Of a DNA stretch of 64,000 nucleotides, positions 28,873 through 36,760 are shown piece by piece; within the stretch, counting starts at the first letter, position 1; each line of letters begins with the position of its first letter. The notes under the pieces are model-generated. The model had not been told where the DNA came from, did no database searches, and worked only from the letters and a program-made list of their open reading frames with translations. The stretch spans positions 4,850,001 through 4,914,000 of the forward strand of contig NZ_CP053346.1 of the NCBI RefSeq assembly GCF_013113735.1. Direction: 5' to 3'. Source of the DNA: Sphingomonas sp. AP4-R1 (lineage in GTDB: Bacteria; Pseudomonadota; Alphaproteobacteria; Sphingomonadales; Sphingomonadaceae). Made by a program: the position numbers and the translations under genes.

Positions 28873-30504
28873 TCATTGCTGCTCGTAGCCGATCGCCTTG
28901 GCATAATCGTCGAGCCCATATTGCAGCATAGGATCAGCGCGGCCGAACGCCTCGCGTAGCCGGCTTTTGTAGAGTTTGCCGGGGTTGTGGTTGCCACCCT
29001 TGGCCACGTCCTCAATGATCCAGGCGCGCAAGCGTCCTTCAAAATCTTCGACATCAAGCTGGCTGATCATCCGCATCACACTCTCGTTCAAGGACATGGC
29101 GACCCGGTCGTCGATCGAGGTGCTCAAGAGTACGGTACGCAGCGCATCGGCGAGGATGACGGAGGCGGTCAGCGGGATGCTGCTATTGGGATAGGCATGG
29201 CGGTCGGGGAAGACGCGGTGCGGACTGTCCTCGCCGACCTTCGCGAACCCCTCGACCCAACCGATCAAAGTATCGAAGGCCATGCTGAGCAGCCGTGCTG
29301 CTCGCGTCGGAAATTCGGCCTCGCGATCGACCCCCAGCTTGTCGGAATCGTAGGCGCTCTCCAAGCCTTCGATGAAGCTGCGAAAATAAGGCAGCCACAT
29401 ATGATACTCGATGCCTTGGGCGAGGCCTGCAGTGACCATGATGTCGAAATAGAAGAAGCCGCAGAAGGCCGGATCGCGCCACTGCACCTCCTCAAACCCG
29501 CTGCCCGGGCCGTTTAGCCAAGCGTGATAATCTGTCCGTTCGCGGCCCTCAATCAGCCGCGAGACATAATTGCCGATCGGGCTCCACACCTGCAGCCGCT
29601 CGGCGCGCCGCGCGTCAACGAACAGGAAACGCAGGATGCGGTTCCGTTCAGGCAGCTCGTAGCCGACGGGATAGGTGAGGTTCTGGTTCTGCTCGAGCTC
29701 GCGATAGAGCAGGCTGCCAGGCGTGGCGATCAGCCGGGTCAGGATCTGGTCGGTGAAATCACGGCCGGAATGGAACCCGAGCTCCATCAGCGGCAGCGCA
29801 TCGTGCGGGCGAACCTGCACGAAATGGTCAAGCAAGGGCACGGAGGTGAGCAGAGCGTGCAGCAGATCGTCGGCGGCCTGAGTGGCGAGGCGCTGCGCGG
29901 GCACCGCGCGAGCGATAAAGCGCACCGCCGCCGCAACGCGCTTGGGATATTTCTGTCCCGGCGGCGGTTCGTGGCCGGCGAAGTCGAGCCACTTGTTAGG
30001 GGGCCGTCCGAAAAGATCGAGCCAATCGTGCAGCGCCTGCCAGCGGCCGCGTCGGCGGCTGGCGGTCAACAGCAATGGTCGCTGCGGGAGGACGAGCTGC
30101 AGGAAGTCCTCATATTTGCCAGCATCGAGCAGTGGGAGGGCCACGCGGGCCAGCGCGGGCACCGACGCGACGCGCGGCCGGCCAAGCCGATGCAGCGCAT
30201 AAGCGAGCGCGCCCCAGGCCAACACGATCAGGAAGGCGTCACGCCGGGCGACATCGTCGGGAAGAGCAATCACGTCGCAGAACCGGCCGAGCGACGCCGG
30301 GCAGTGGAGCACGGGCTGCCAGAGTTCCAGCCAGAGGATGGTGAGGCCGGCGACGGCCGCCAGGACGAGCTGGCCGACCCCGGACAGCGAGATGCGAAGC
30401 CGCTGGACGGGTGTCATCAACGCGAGGATCGCGGCGACGAGCGTCAGAACGGTGAGGAAGCCGTCGATCGTCATAGTGGCGGTCGGTTCATGCGCATAAG
30501 CCAA
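28873..30504 (-). CDS. Membrane-anchored protein of unknown function
   Basis: 543 aa, or 533 from an internal ATG at 30474 just before the first helix. Three hydrophobic segments near the N-terminus (about 13-33, 43-62 and 90-107) are followed by a 400-residue soluble helical domain (PALARVALPLLDAGKYEDFLQLVLPQRPLLLTASRRRGRWQALHDWLDLFG...). No catalytic motif is recognisable. The plan, N-terminal membrane helices with a cytoplasmic helical part, is common among membrane effectors in defence regions. It stands alone on the minus strand between the DUF4238 gene and the IS91-like element. Confidence 0.6.
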   Translation of the reverse strand: MAYAHEPTATMTIDGFLTVLTLVAAILALMTPVQRLRISLSGVGQLVLAAVAGLTILWLELWQPVLHCPASLGRFCDVIALPDDVARRDAFLIVLAWGALAYALHRLGRPRVASVPALARVALPLLDAGKYEDFLQLVLPQRPLLLTASRRRGRWQALHDWLDLFGRPPNKWLDFAGHEPPPGQKYPKRVAAAVRFIARAVPAQRLATQAADDLLHALLTSVPLLDHFVQVRPHDALPLMELGFHSGRDFTDQILTRLIATPGSLLYRELEQNQNLTYPVGYELPERNRILRFLFVDARRAERLQVWSPIGNYVSRLIEGRERTDYHAWLNGPGSGFEEVQWRDPAFCGFFYFDIMVTAGLAQGIEYHMWLPYFRSFIEGLESAYDSDKLGVDREAEFPTRAARLLSMAFDTLIGWVEGFAKVGEDSPHRVFPDRHAYPNSSIPLTASVILADALRTVLLSTSIDDRVAMSLNESVMRMISQLDVEDFEGRLRAWIIEDVAKGGNHNPGKLYKSRLREAFGRADPMLQYGLDDYAKAIGYEQQ

Positions 30505-31115
30505 GCTCTATGCGAACCGCGAAGCTGGACCAAATGGCGACGCTAGCTGGCGCGGTTGCCACTCGCCCGCCAGCAATAAGTGATGCCAGCCGCACATCGT
30601 GAAGCGTCCGCGCTTGAACGTCGGTACCGATTCGCGAGGGGCCAAGTGCCCAAGCAATTTGGCTTCGCGTCACCGATCTCATGTACAGCACGATCAACCA
30701 GGCGTCGGCCGCACGCGCATTCGAAGACTGGTGGGCGAGCGCTGCAGTTCACCTTTATCGCCTGAACGAACGGCCGGAATCGCATGTCCGCGCTCCAAAC
30801 CGGCCATTCCGTTTTCCTGAAGAGTTTCGGGCGCCGGCAGGCGTACGAAAGTCGTGGAAGCACGAACCCGCGGGCTGCAGGCGGTGCGCTATGGGGTTTT
30901 CGGTTTTAGCCCTGCCTCAGGGTTGGGGCGACACGGCAGGCATGGGCGTGTCCGCCAATGCGGACCGGCTGAATTTGGGCGGCGAGAGATATTCGCAGAT
31001 GGCGGTGGCCGGGTTTCATGGGCTGTTCCGGCAGCCCTGACAGAGACCGGCACAGGCTCGGCTGCTTCCGCAGATGCAAGCACCGCGAGATTGGTTGGGG
31101 TCGGGCCATGCCGGG

Positions 31116-32309
31116 TCATGGCGCACGTATCCCGGGCGGCATTGCAGGCGCCGGTGGTGCGCGAGGCTGGCGTTGGCGCTCGAAGGTCTCGACGATGACC
31201 ATGTGCCCGCCGCAACAGGGGCATGGAGGGCATGTATCCGGCGGCTCCACGGCGACATCGTCGGTGGACGCCGGCGCTACGCCGAGCAGCCGGCGTATGG
31301 TGTCGAGACCGGCCTTGCGGGTAGCGCCAGCGAGCAGGCCGTAGTGACGGATGCGGTGAAAACCTTTGGGCAGGACGTGAAGCAGGAAGCGGCGAATGAA
31401 CTCGTCGGCGGCAAGCGTCATGACCTGCTGGCGGTCGGCGTCGCCGCGGCGATAGTCCTTGTAGCGAAACGTGACGCCGGTCTCGTCGAAGCGGATCAGG
31501 CGGCTGTTCGAGATGGCAACCCGGTGGGTGTATCTCGACAGATAGGCGAGTACCGCCTCGGGACCAGCGAAGGGCGGCTTGGCGTAGACGACCCAACGCT
31601 TCTTCCTGACCGGTGCCAGGTGGCGCAGAAACGCACGCCGGTCGGCGAGATGGGCGAGGCTGCCGTAGAAGCCGAGCTGGCCGCCCTCGTGGAGCGCCAT
31701 CAGTCGGGTCAGGAACAACCGGCGGAACAGCTTGCCGAGCACGCGCACCGGCAGGAGGAAGGCCGGGCGTGAGGATATCCAGCGGCTTCTGTCTGGAGAG
31801 AGGCCACCACCGGGCACTATCATGTGGATGTGCGGATGGTGGGTCATGGCCGAACCCCAGGTATGGAGCACGGTAGTCATGCCGATGCGGGCGCCAAGAT
31901 GCTTCGGGTCGGCGGCGATGGTGGTCATCGTCTCGGACGCCGCCTGGAACAGCAGGCCGTAGATGGCGGCTTTGTTCTGGAAGGCGGCGTCGGCGACCTC
32001 GGCCGGCAGCGTGAAGACGACGTGGAAGTAGCCGACCGGCAGCAGGTCGGCCTGGCGCTCGGCGAGCCAGGTGCGTGCGGCTGCCCCCTGACACCTGGGA
32101 CAGTGCCGGTTACGACAGCTGTTATAGGCGACCCGCCAGTGCCCGCAGTCGGTGCAGGCCTCGACATGCCCGCCCATGACGGCGGTTCGGCAGGTCTCTA
32201 TCGCCGACATTACCTTGAGCTGGTCGAGGCTCAGGTGCCCGGCATGAGCGGCCCGGTATGGAGGGCCGGCGGCGCGGAAGATGTCAGCGACCTCGAGAGA
32301 GGCGCGCAC
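31116..32309 (-). CDS. IS91-family transposase (HUH/Y2-type)
   Basis: 397 aa. The N-terminus has the zinc-binding array CTDCGHWRVAYNSCRNRHCPRCQ, followed by the HUH motif MTHHPHIHMIVPGGG and the downstream tyrosine region (LSRYTHRVAISNSRLI). This arrangement is that of IS91/IS801/ISCR rolling-circle transposases, which nick ssDNA through tyrosines. It lies 6 bp after the stop of the recombinase gene on the same strand. The reading frame is intact, so the element may still be active. Confidence 0.93.
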   Translation of the reverse strand: MRASLEVADIFRAAGPPYRAAHAGHLSLDQLKVMSAIETCRTAVMGGHVEACTDCGHWRVAYNSCRNRHCPRCQGAAARTWLAERQADLLPVGYFHVVFTLPAEVADAAFQNKAAIYGLLFQAASETMTTIAADPKHLGARIGMTTVLHTWGSAMTHHPHIHMIVPGGGLSPDRSRWISSRPAFLLPVRVLGKLFRRLFLTRLMALHEGGQLGFYGSLAHLADRRAFLRHLAPVRKKRWVVYAKPPFAGPEAVLAYLSRYTHRVAISNSRLIRFDETGVTFRYKDYRRGDADRQQVMTLAADEFIRRFLLHVLPKGFHRIRHYGLLAGATRKAGLDTIRRLLGVAPASTDDVAVEPPDTCPPCPCCGGHMVIVETFERQRQPRAPPAPAMPPGIRAP

Positions 32310-32315
32310 GCCAGC

Positions 32316-33221
32316 TCAGCCGCCAGGCGACCTTCCCTCCATGGCGGTCACTCCCAGCCTGTCAAACGGACTGGCCACGTTACGCAGAGTCCGCGTGGCG
32401 ACCTTGGTGTAGAATGCGGTGGTATCCAGCCTGGCGTGGCCAAGCAGCGCCTGGATGATGCGGACGTCTATCCCGTCCTCGAGCAGGTGCGTGGCGAAGC
32501 AGTGCCGCAGCGTGTGTGGCCCGACCCGCTTGCCGATACCTGCCGCCAGGGCGGCCTCGACGACGACGCGGTGTAACTGACGGGTGCTGAGAGGCTTGAG
32601 ATAATGCTGTCCGGGGAACAGCCATCCGTCGACATGCAACACCCCCTCCTGGCGACCGACCCTCCACCACTCCCTGAGCAAGTCCAGCAACCCGACAGGG
32701 AGCATGGCATTGCGGTATCGACCTCCTTTGCCGCGCTCGACCCGGAGCAGCATACGCTCGCTGTCGACATCGCGCACCTTGAGGGCCGAGACCTCGGCCG
32801 CACGCAGCCCCGCACCATAAGCGACGGACAGCGCCGCCTGATGCTTCAGACACGTGGTCGCGTCGAGCAGCCGCGCCACCTCGTCCTGGCTCAGCACCAC
32901 CGGTAGCTTGCGCTCATGATGCGTGCGGACCAGCTTGCGCGCCAGGTCGGGCCGGTCGAGCGCCTGCGTGAAGAAGAAGCGCAGCGCCGACACGATGCTG
33001 TTCATCGTCGGCACCGGCACGCCAAGGTCGAGCTGCTCGACCTGGAAGCGCCGCACCTCCTCGGCAGTGGCCGTGTCCGGCGAGCGCCCCAGAAACGTCG
33101 CGAACCGCCCGACGTCACGAAGGTAGTTGCGCTGCGTCTCGCGGCCGAACCGCCGTATCTCCATCTCGTCGATGAGACGCTGGCGCAGAGGGCTGACGGC
33201 AACCGGAATAAGACTAGTCAT
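32316..33221 (-). CDS. Tyrosine recombinase of IS91-like element
   Basis: 301 aa. An N-terminal SAM-like core-binding domain (RFGRETQRNYLRDVGRFATFLGR) precedes the catalytic domain with Arg in GAGLRAAEVSALKV, HTLRHCFATHLLEDGID (His-x-x-Arg), LLGHARLDTTAFYTKV (His and the nucleophilic Tyr), so the R-H-R-H-Y set is complete. Such integrases accompany some IS91 transposases. Cotranscribed with the transposase. Confidence 0.93.
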   Translation of the reverse strand: MTSLIPVAVSPLRQRLIDEMEIRRFGRETQRNYLRDVGRFATFLGRSPDTATAEEVRRFQVEQLDLGVPVPTMNSIVSALRFFFTQALDRPDLARKLVRTHHERKLPVVLSQDEVARLLDATTCLKHQAALSVAYGAGLRAAEVSALKVRDVDSERMLLRVERGKGGRYRNAMLPVGLLDLLREWWRVGRQEGVLHVDGWLFPGQHYLKPLSTRQLHRVVVEAALAAGIGKRVGPHTLRHCFATHLLEDGIDVRIIQALLGHARLDTTAFYTKVATRTLRNVASPFDRLGVTAMEGRSPGG

Positions 33222-33225
33222 AACA

Positions 33226-33246
33226 GGGCTCCTTCTCGTGGAGCCC
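33226..33246. repeat. Hairpin upstream of the recombinase
   Basis: GGGCTCC-TTCTCGT-GGAGCCC, a perfect 7-bp stem with a 7-base loop, 5 bases before the recombinase start codon on its 5' side, within the mobile element. It could be part of the terminal recognition structure of the element or attenuate translation. Confidence 0.5.
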
Positions 33247-33371
33247 CGATGCTCTGCCTGCCTCCCGTAGCGCTCAATCCGAGCGCAACGCTCGACCTGT
33301 CACCTCAACCGTGCCGCACATACCCCTCCCGCGCAGCGGGTTCGTGCTCCCACCCGAAGTGCCAGCCTCCG

Positions 33372-33893
33372 TCAGGCAGCCTTGGGTTTGCGCCTACGCC
33401 GCTTCGTCGGCGCGGTCGCGACCACAGCCTCGACCTTAGCGGCGACCTTCTTGGCGCCGGCACGAACCGGTTTTATCGCTGCCGCGACCTTTACGGCCTC
33501 CTTCCGGCCAAGGCCGATGGTTTGGGCGAGCGTCTTGCGCAAATCCGAATAGTTTGGAGCGACCATCGGATAGTCTTTGGGCAGCCCCCACCTCGCGCGA
33601 TACTGGTCCGGCGTCAGATTATGACGCGATGCCAGATAGCGTTTCATCGTCTTGAGTTTTTTGCCGTCCTCAAGACAGACAATATAATCAGGCTTTACGG
33701 ACGCACGGATCGAAACCGCAGGCTTTGGCTTTTCGGGGACCTCTGACGTCGCCTCGCTCCCGAGCGACGACAATGCATCATAAACGCTCTTGATGAGAAC
33801 AGGCAGTTCGCCGCTGGCGACGCTGTTATTCGCTACATGGGCAGATACGATCTCAGCAGCCAGTCCCTTCAGGTCAACGATCTGTTCTGTCAT
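33372..33893 (-). CDS. MucR/Ros-family regulator with degenerate zinc site
   Basis: 173 aa from the ATG at 33893. The Ros/MucR domain is unmistakable (YIVCLEDGKKLKTMKRYLASRHNLTPDQYRARWGLPKDYPMVAPNY...LGRK, about residues 70-130). Of the four canonical ligands Cys-x2-Cys-x9-His-x3-5-His only Cys73 and His91 remain; Cys is replaced by Asp76 and the first His by Tyr86. Zinc-less Ros homologues that keep DNA binding are known in rhizobia. The C-terminus is an Ala/Lys tail (TKRRRRKPKAA). It lies 19 bp from the end of the IS91-like element; its own promoter region follows to the right. Confidence 0.85.
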   Translation of the reverse strand: MTEQIVDLKGLAAEIVSAHVANNSVASGELPVLIKSVYDALSSLGSEATSEVPEKPKPAVSIRASVKPDYIVCLEDGKKLKTMKRYLASRHNLTPDQYRARWGLPKDYPMVAPNYSDLRKTLAQTIGLGRKEAVKVAAAIKPVRAGAKKVAAKVEAVVATAPTKRRRRKPKAA

Positions 33894-33998
33894 CGCGATC
33901 TCTTTCTTCATTTTGGGATCATTAACGACGTTACTTTGTCAGATCCTAGCATCTCTGATGTATCTCTCATCACGCGATAAATGCAATCGCGTTCCCGG

Positions 33999-34030
33999 GG
34001 CCCACCCGTTCACAGGCGTGTGGGCCTTTT
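33999..34030 (+). terminator. Hairpin with T tract
   Basis: GGCCCAC (33999-34005), 14-base loop, GTGGGCC (34020-34026), then TTTT. This has the form of a rho-independent terminator on the plus strand, but no intact plus-strand gene ends just before it; it may be left over from a deleted gene. The 405 bases between the MucR and DUF2285 genes otherwise hold no gene. Confidence 0.45.
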
Positions 34031-34240
34031 CTGGGCAGGTCGAGCCACTGCCCATGGCTGTGCTGTAGGGCACCGGGGCCCACTCGCTTCGAGCGTAGCC
34101 ACGGCGCAGCCTTCCTCCGCGCGAATCGAAACACGTCACGTTGATTGCAGCAAGACCGCAAAGAGCCTGAAGCGGTTCTTAGCCAATCCTGTGTACAGGA
34201 CGACGCAATCTGCGGGTCGCGGCCGATAAGGTGCAGAAAT

Positions 34241-34274
34241 CGCCGGAATATCCGGCGAATATATCACGGATATC
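34241..34274. promoter_or_regulatory. Double operator upstream of the DUF2285 gene
   Basis: A perfect palindrome CGCCGGA-ATA-TCCGGCG (34241-34257) is followed directly by AATATATCACGGATATC (34258-34274), 44 bases before the DUF2285 start codon. Part of the first recurs upstream of the XRE gene (35741-35758), the second recurs in the lasso precursor promoter (36539-36555, 15 of 17 bases). This is what binding sites of the neighbouring XRE and GntR regulators would look like. Confidence 0.6.
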
Positions 34275-34317
34275 AGATCGGATGCTCTTGTGACGTCGCC
34301 GAATTTGGAGACCGTCC

Positions 34318-35128
34318 ATGCCTGCTGCCGTCCCAAAGGATCCGCTCGTGCCGCGCGCCCAGGTGAGGATCGATTGCCTTGCCGGCGCATCGGGTTTTGC
34401 CTGCGAGATCTTGCGACGCAGATCGGACTATGCCGCGCATCGCGCCGTCGATCGCGAGCGTTGGTACGGCCGGTTCGGCCAGGCTATCGAGCGCATCACC
34501 TCGCACGAGGGCCCCAGTTCAGGAGGTCTCCTCTTTCGCTGAGGACCCCGCTTTGCCAGCCGACCGCGCACAGCTTTTCTGGGCACGAACGCTCGATCCG
34601 CTCGTGGTCCCCTCGATCGCCGTGCCGGCCCCTCCAGGGGATCCGGCGAGTCTCGATCTGTTTGCGCTGCCGATCCCGGCGGTGGTGCTGACCCGGCAGG
34701 GATGCGCCGAGGAACTGCTGCTGGGTCCGAACAACCGCTCGGTTCGACTGAGCGTCGTCCAGGGAAGCCTGCTGACCGGCCCCGTCCGGCTCCAGTTCTT
34801 GCTGACCAACATTCCGCAGTTCGCGCAGCATTTGCTGGCGCTGAGAAGGTTGACAGACCTTCTCCAGACCGGCAGCCCGTGCAGCGGCAGCATCCCCGAT
34901 CGCCCGGCGCTGGCCCGACGCTTGCTCCTGATACAGACGCTCGATGCCCTGGCGGTCGACGCCCGCCACAGGAGCGTCGCGATCGCTTTGTTCGGGCAGG
35001 CGCGCGTCGAGCATGGCTGGAATGCGGGTACCGATCACCTGCGCTCCCGCGTTCGCCGCCTCATCCGCCAGGCGCTCGCCCTTGTTCAGGGCGGCTATCT
35101 CGACCTGTTTGCCATGCCGGCGGATTGA
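34318..35128 (+). CDS. DUF2285 regulator split by a +1 frameshift (FseA-like)
   Basis: A first frame (34318-34542, 74 aa) begins at ATG with ttggag 7 bases upstream and carries the short N-terminal module with ACEILRRRSDYAAHR. It stops at TGA. The continuation is in the +1 frame: after GGLLF the sequence reads AEDPALPADRAQLFWARTLDP and runs to 35128. The second part has the DUF2285 pattern (SLLTGPVRLQFLLTNI, LLALRRLTDLLQTG, ARRLLLIQTLDALAVDARHRSVAIALFG, LRSRVRRLIRQALALVQGGYLDLF). The junction is CTC TTT CGC TGA, where a tRNA-Phe slip from TTT to TTC would enter the DUF2285 frame. In ICEMlSymR7A the excision activator FseA is made from two frames by programmed +1 frameshifting and contains DUF2285. 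It may equally be a simple mutation. Confidence 0.75.
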
Positions 35129-35138
35129 GGCGCGCCCG

Positions 35139-35648
35139 TCAGGGCTTTGCCGAGCGGCGACGTCTCTCACGCAAGCGCAGGGCCGACAGGCCGATCGAGC
35201 CGGTCCGCTTCTCGAACCAGTTCTGCAGGAAATTCTCGCGATCCGACAGCTTCCCGCTGAACTCGCGAAACACGCGCTCGAAGCCGCCGATCAGGTAAGG
35301 CGGCTCGAGGAACACGATATAGCTCCCCTCGCGCTCCACGAACTCCTCGAGATGCATCATCATGATCATGACCAGCTTGGTGTCGGCGCAGTCGACGGCG
35401 AAGGCTGGCGTCTTGAAGGGCGCGCACAGCATCAGCGCAAAGGGATCGCTGTCCGTCGCTTCGGTGAAGGCACAGATTCGGGCAAAGGTGATCGGACCTC
35501 GCCCCGCCTCGAACTCCTCGAACGTGCGCAATGCCATCCCCATGGCGTCCGCGACCGCGGATGCCGTCATGGTCCGCTTACGGCGGATGGCCCGGAGCGC
35601 CTGGGATACGATCTCGGCGTCAGCGCCGATCTCCAACGAATGCTTCAT
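35139..35648 (-). CDS. XRE-type helix-turn-helix regulator
   Basis: 169 aa. The first 70 residues form an HTH (EIVSQALRAIRRKRTMTASAVADAMGMALRTFEEFEAGRGPITFARICAFTEATDSD) and are followed by a 90-residue C-terminal domain of unknown function (LVMIMMMHLEEFVEREGSYIVFLEPPYLIGG). It converges with the DUF2285 gene, 10 bp apart. An operator-like repeat at 35741-35758 precedes it and is shared with the DUF2285 promoter, suggesting that it represses both, as XRE regulators do in integrative elements. Confidence 0.8.
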   Translation of the reverse strand: MKHSLEIGADAEIVSQALRAIRRKRTMTASAVADAMGMALRTFEEFEAGRGPITFARICAFTEATDSDPFALMLCAPFKTPAFAVDCADTKLVMIMMMHLEEFVEREGSYIVFLEPPYLIGGFERVFREFSGKLSDRENFLQNWFEKRTGSIGLSALRLRERRRRSAKP

Positions 35649-35740
35649 GGCATGCAGCCTTTACGCAACGTCACTCCAGCAAGAGCTGATCAAACCTGCA
35701 CCGCAGTGCAGCATACCGCGGCACAAGAGCGATGCAGTTT

Positions 35741-35758
35741 CGGAGTATCCGGCGATAT
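35741..35758. promoter_or_regulatory. Operator copy upstream of the XRE gene
   Basis: CGGAGTATCCGGCGATAT, about 93 bases before the XRE start on the minus strand. It matches CGGAATATCCGGCGAATAT at 34244-34262 with one substitution and one gap. Likely an autoregulatory site. Confidence 0.5.
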
Positions 35759-35927
35759 TGCAGAAAAATGACAGGACGAGTCGAGGGCAACCGAGGGTCT
35801 CATGTGGAAAACCCGCTCCAAAGCGGCGGAATATCGTCACCACTTCTGTATTGATCGGTCTTCGGCAACGCCTGCCGCCCAGCGTCACGGCGATCGCAGC
35901 GCAGAATGATCCAAGCGCCCATGCAAC

Positions 35928-36533
35928 ATGCCGGGCATGGCCGAACCCCGCCCTGTGCGCTCCCTCGAGCAGATCCACGCGCTCATCCTCGCCGAGATCG
36001 TCGGTGGCGCCTACCGCCCCGGCGACCGCATCGCGATCAAGGCCCTGTCCGACCGGCTGGGCCTCAGCACGACGCCCCTTCGTGAAACCCTGTCGCGCCT
36101 GGCCGGCAGAGGCGTCGTCGAGCAGCGCCGTAGCGAGGGCTATTATCTGTCGCGCCTCGACGCGCGGGATATCGCGCAGCTGTTTTCCCTGCATGAAATG
36201 TGCGTCGCCCGTGCGGTCTCAGCCCTTACGGCGCTGCCCACGATCGAGGCGACGGATGTCTTCGACGCCTGGTCCGTCTTCGATGCTCTGGGCCAGCACG
36301 CCGACGATGCGATCGTGCGCGACGTCCGGCGCTATCTCGATGATCGCCTGAAGCCCCTGCGACGACTGGAAGCTGATGCGATCCCGGACCAGGAGACCGA
36401 ACTGGCACGCCTGATGGCGGCCTGCGCGACAGACAGGCGCGACGCGATGACCCACGAAATTGCGGTTTTTCATCAGCGACGGCGAGATCTCGCCCACCAT
36501 TTCGCGCTCGAGCTCGGGCGCACCCGCAGATGA
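35928..36533 (+). CDS. GntR-family regulator of the lasso cluster
   Basis: 201 aa (an ATG 9 bases later is also possible). A winged-helix N-terminus (SLEQIHALILAEIVGGAYRPGDRIAIKALSDRLGLSTTPLRETLSRLAGRGVVEQRRSEGYYLSRL, about 10-80) is followed by a helical FCD-like effector domain (about 85-195). GntR genes sit in front of many sphingomonad lasso peptide genes. The precursor ATG lies about 100 bp downstream, with two inverted repeats in between. Effector unknown. Confidence 0.85.
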   Translation: MPGMAEPRPVRSLEQIHALILAEIVGGAYRPGDRIAIKALSDRLGLSTTPLRETLSRLAGRGVVEQRRSEGYYLSRLDARDIAQLFSLHEMCVARAVSALTALPTIEATDVFDAWSVFDALGQHADDAIVRDVRRYLDDRLKPLRRLEADAIPDQETELARLMAACATDRRDAMTHEIAVFHQRRRDLAHHFALELGRTRR

Positions 36534-36538
36534 TCACA

Positions 36539-36555
36539 AATATATCATGAATATC
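36539..36555. promoter_or_regulatory. AT-rich operator in the lasso promoter
   Basis: AATATATCATGAATATC, an imperfect dyad (ATAT-N7-ATAT) within GC-rich surroundings, 3 bases after the GntR stop codon region. The near-identical AATATATCACGGATATC is found before the DUF2285 gene (34258-34274). Candidate binding site of the GntR protein. Confidence 0.5.
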
Positions 36556-36592
36556 TTTTGCATGTTGTTGGTTGGTGAAGAACATCCAGCAG

Positions 36593-36609
36593 GTCACGAT
36601 TGTCGTGAC
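36593..36609. promoter_or_regulatory. Inverted repeat before the lasso precursor RBS
   Basis: GTCACGA-TTG-TCGTGAC, perfect 7-bp arms with a 3-base spacer, 12 bases before the AAGGA ribosome binding site of the precursor gene. It could be a repressor operator or a 5' UTR hairpin. Confidence 0.5.
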
Positions 36610-36632
36610 ACTCCACTGCAAAGGACGAGATC

Positions 36633-36755
36633 ATGAAGAAAGACCAGAAAGCACCGCGCAAGCTGATCGCCCTCGGCTCGGCCCGCATCAAGACGAAGGC
36701 CAGCGTGGTCGGGGACCAGGACGAGCCGATCCTCGGCGGCCGCTACGACGGTTGA
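36633..36755 (+). CDS. Lasso peptide precursor (40 aa)
   Basis: A gene too short for routine calling. AAGGA lies 7 bases before the ATG. Leader MKKDQKAPRKLIALGSARIKTK (residues 1-22, more than half of it basic or aliphatic) has the conserved Thr at position -2 (Thr21). The predicted core is ASVVGDQDEPILGGRYDG (23-40): Ala1 would form the macrolactam with Asp8 (8-residue ring) or Glu9 (9-residue ring), and Arg/Tyr near the C-terminus could act as steric plugs. It has the same Gly5 and acidic-8 spacing as caulosegnin-type lasso peptides, although most of these begin with Gly. The context (B, C, isopeptidase, receptor) makes the call firm; the ring residue is inferred. Confidence 0.88.
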   Translation: MKKDQKAPRKLIALGSARIKTKASVVGDQDEPILGGRYDG

Positions 36756-36760
36756 ACCTG

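Larger units (their letters stand above)
30854..33353 (-). mobile_element. IS91-like element with paired tyrosine recombinase
   Basis: A 2.5-kb unit containing an IS91-family transposase and a site-specific recombinase. At its edges lie GTGGAAGCACGAACCCGC (30854-30871) and the inverted copy at 33336-33353, which reads GTGGGAGCACGAACCCGC on the minus strand: 17 of 18 bases match. IS91 elements insert next to GAAC/CAAG-type tetramers, and GAAC occurs inside both repeats. I take the repeats as the probable ends; the exact oriIS and terIS borders are not proven. Confidence 0.65.

Noticed and set aside
30505..30853. Short frames between the membrane protein and the IS91-like element
   Set aside because: No homology on either strand; likely intergenic or degraded DNA.
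34496..35170. Minus-strand 224-codon frame across the DUF2285 gene
   Set aside because: The plus strand shows clear DUF2285 motifs in the same place; the antisense frame has none.
36633..36755. Lasso core beginning at Ser24 instead of Ala23
   Set aside because: This would put Glu at ring position 8, but the near-invariant leader Thr would be at -3 instead of -2.
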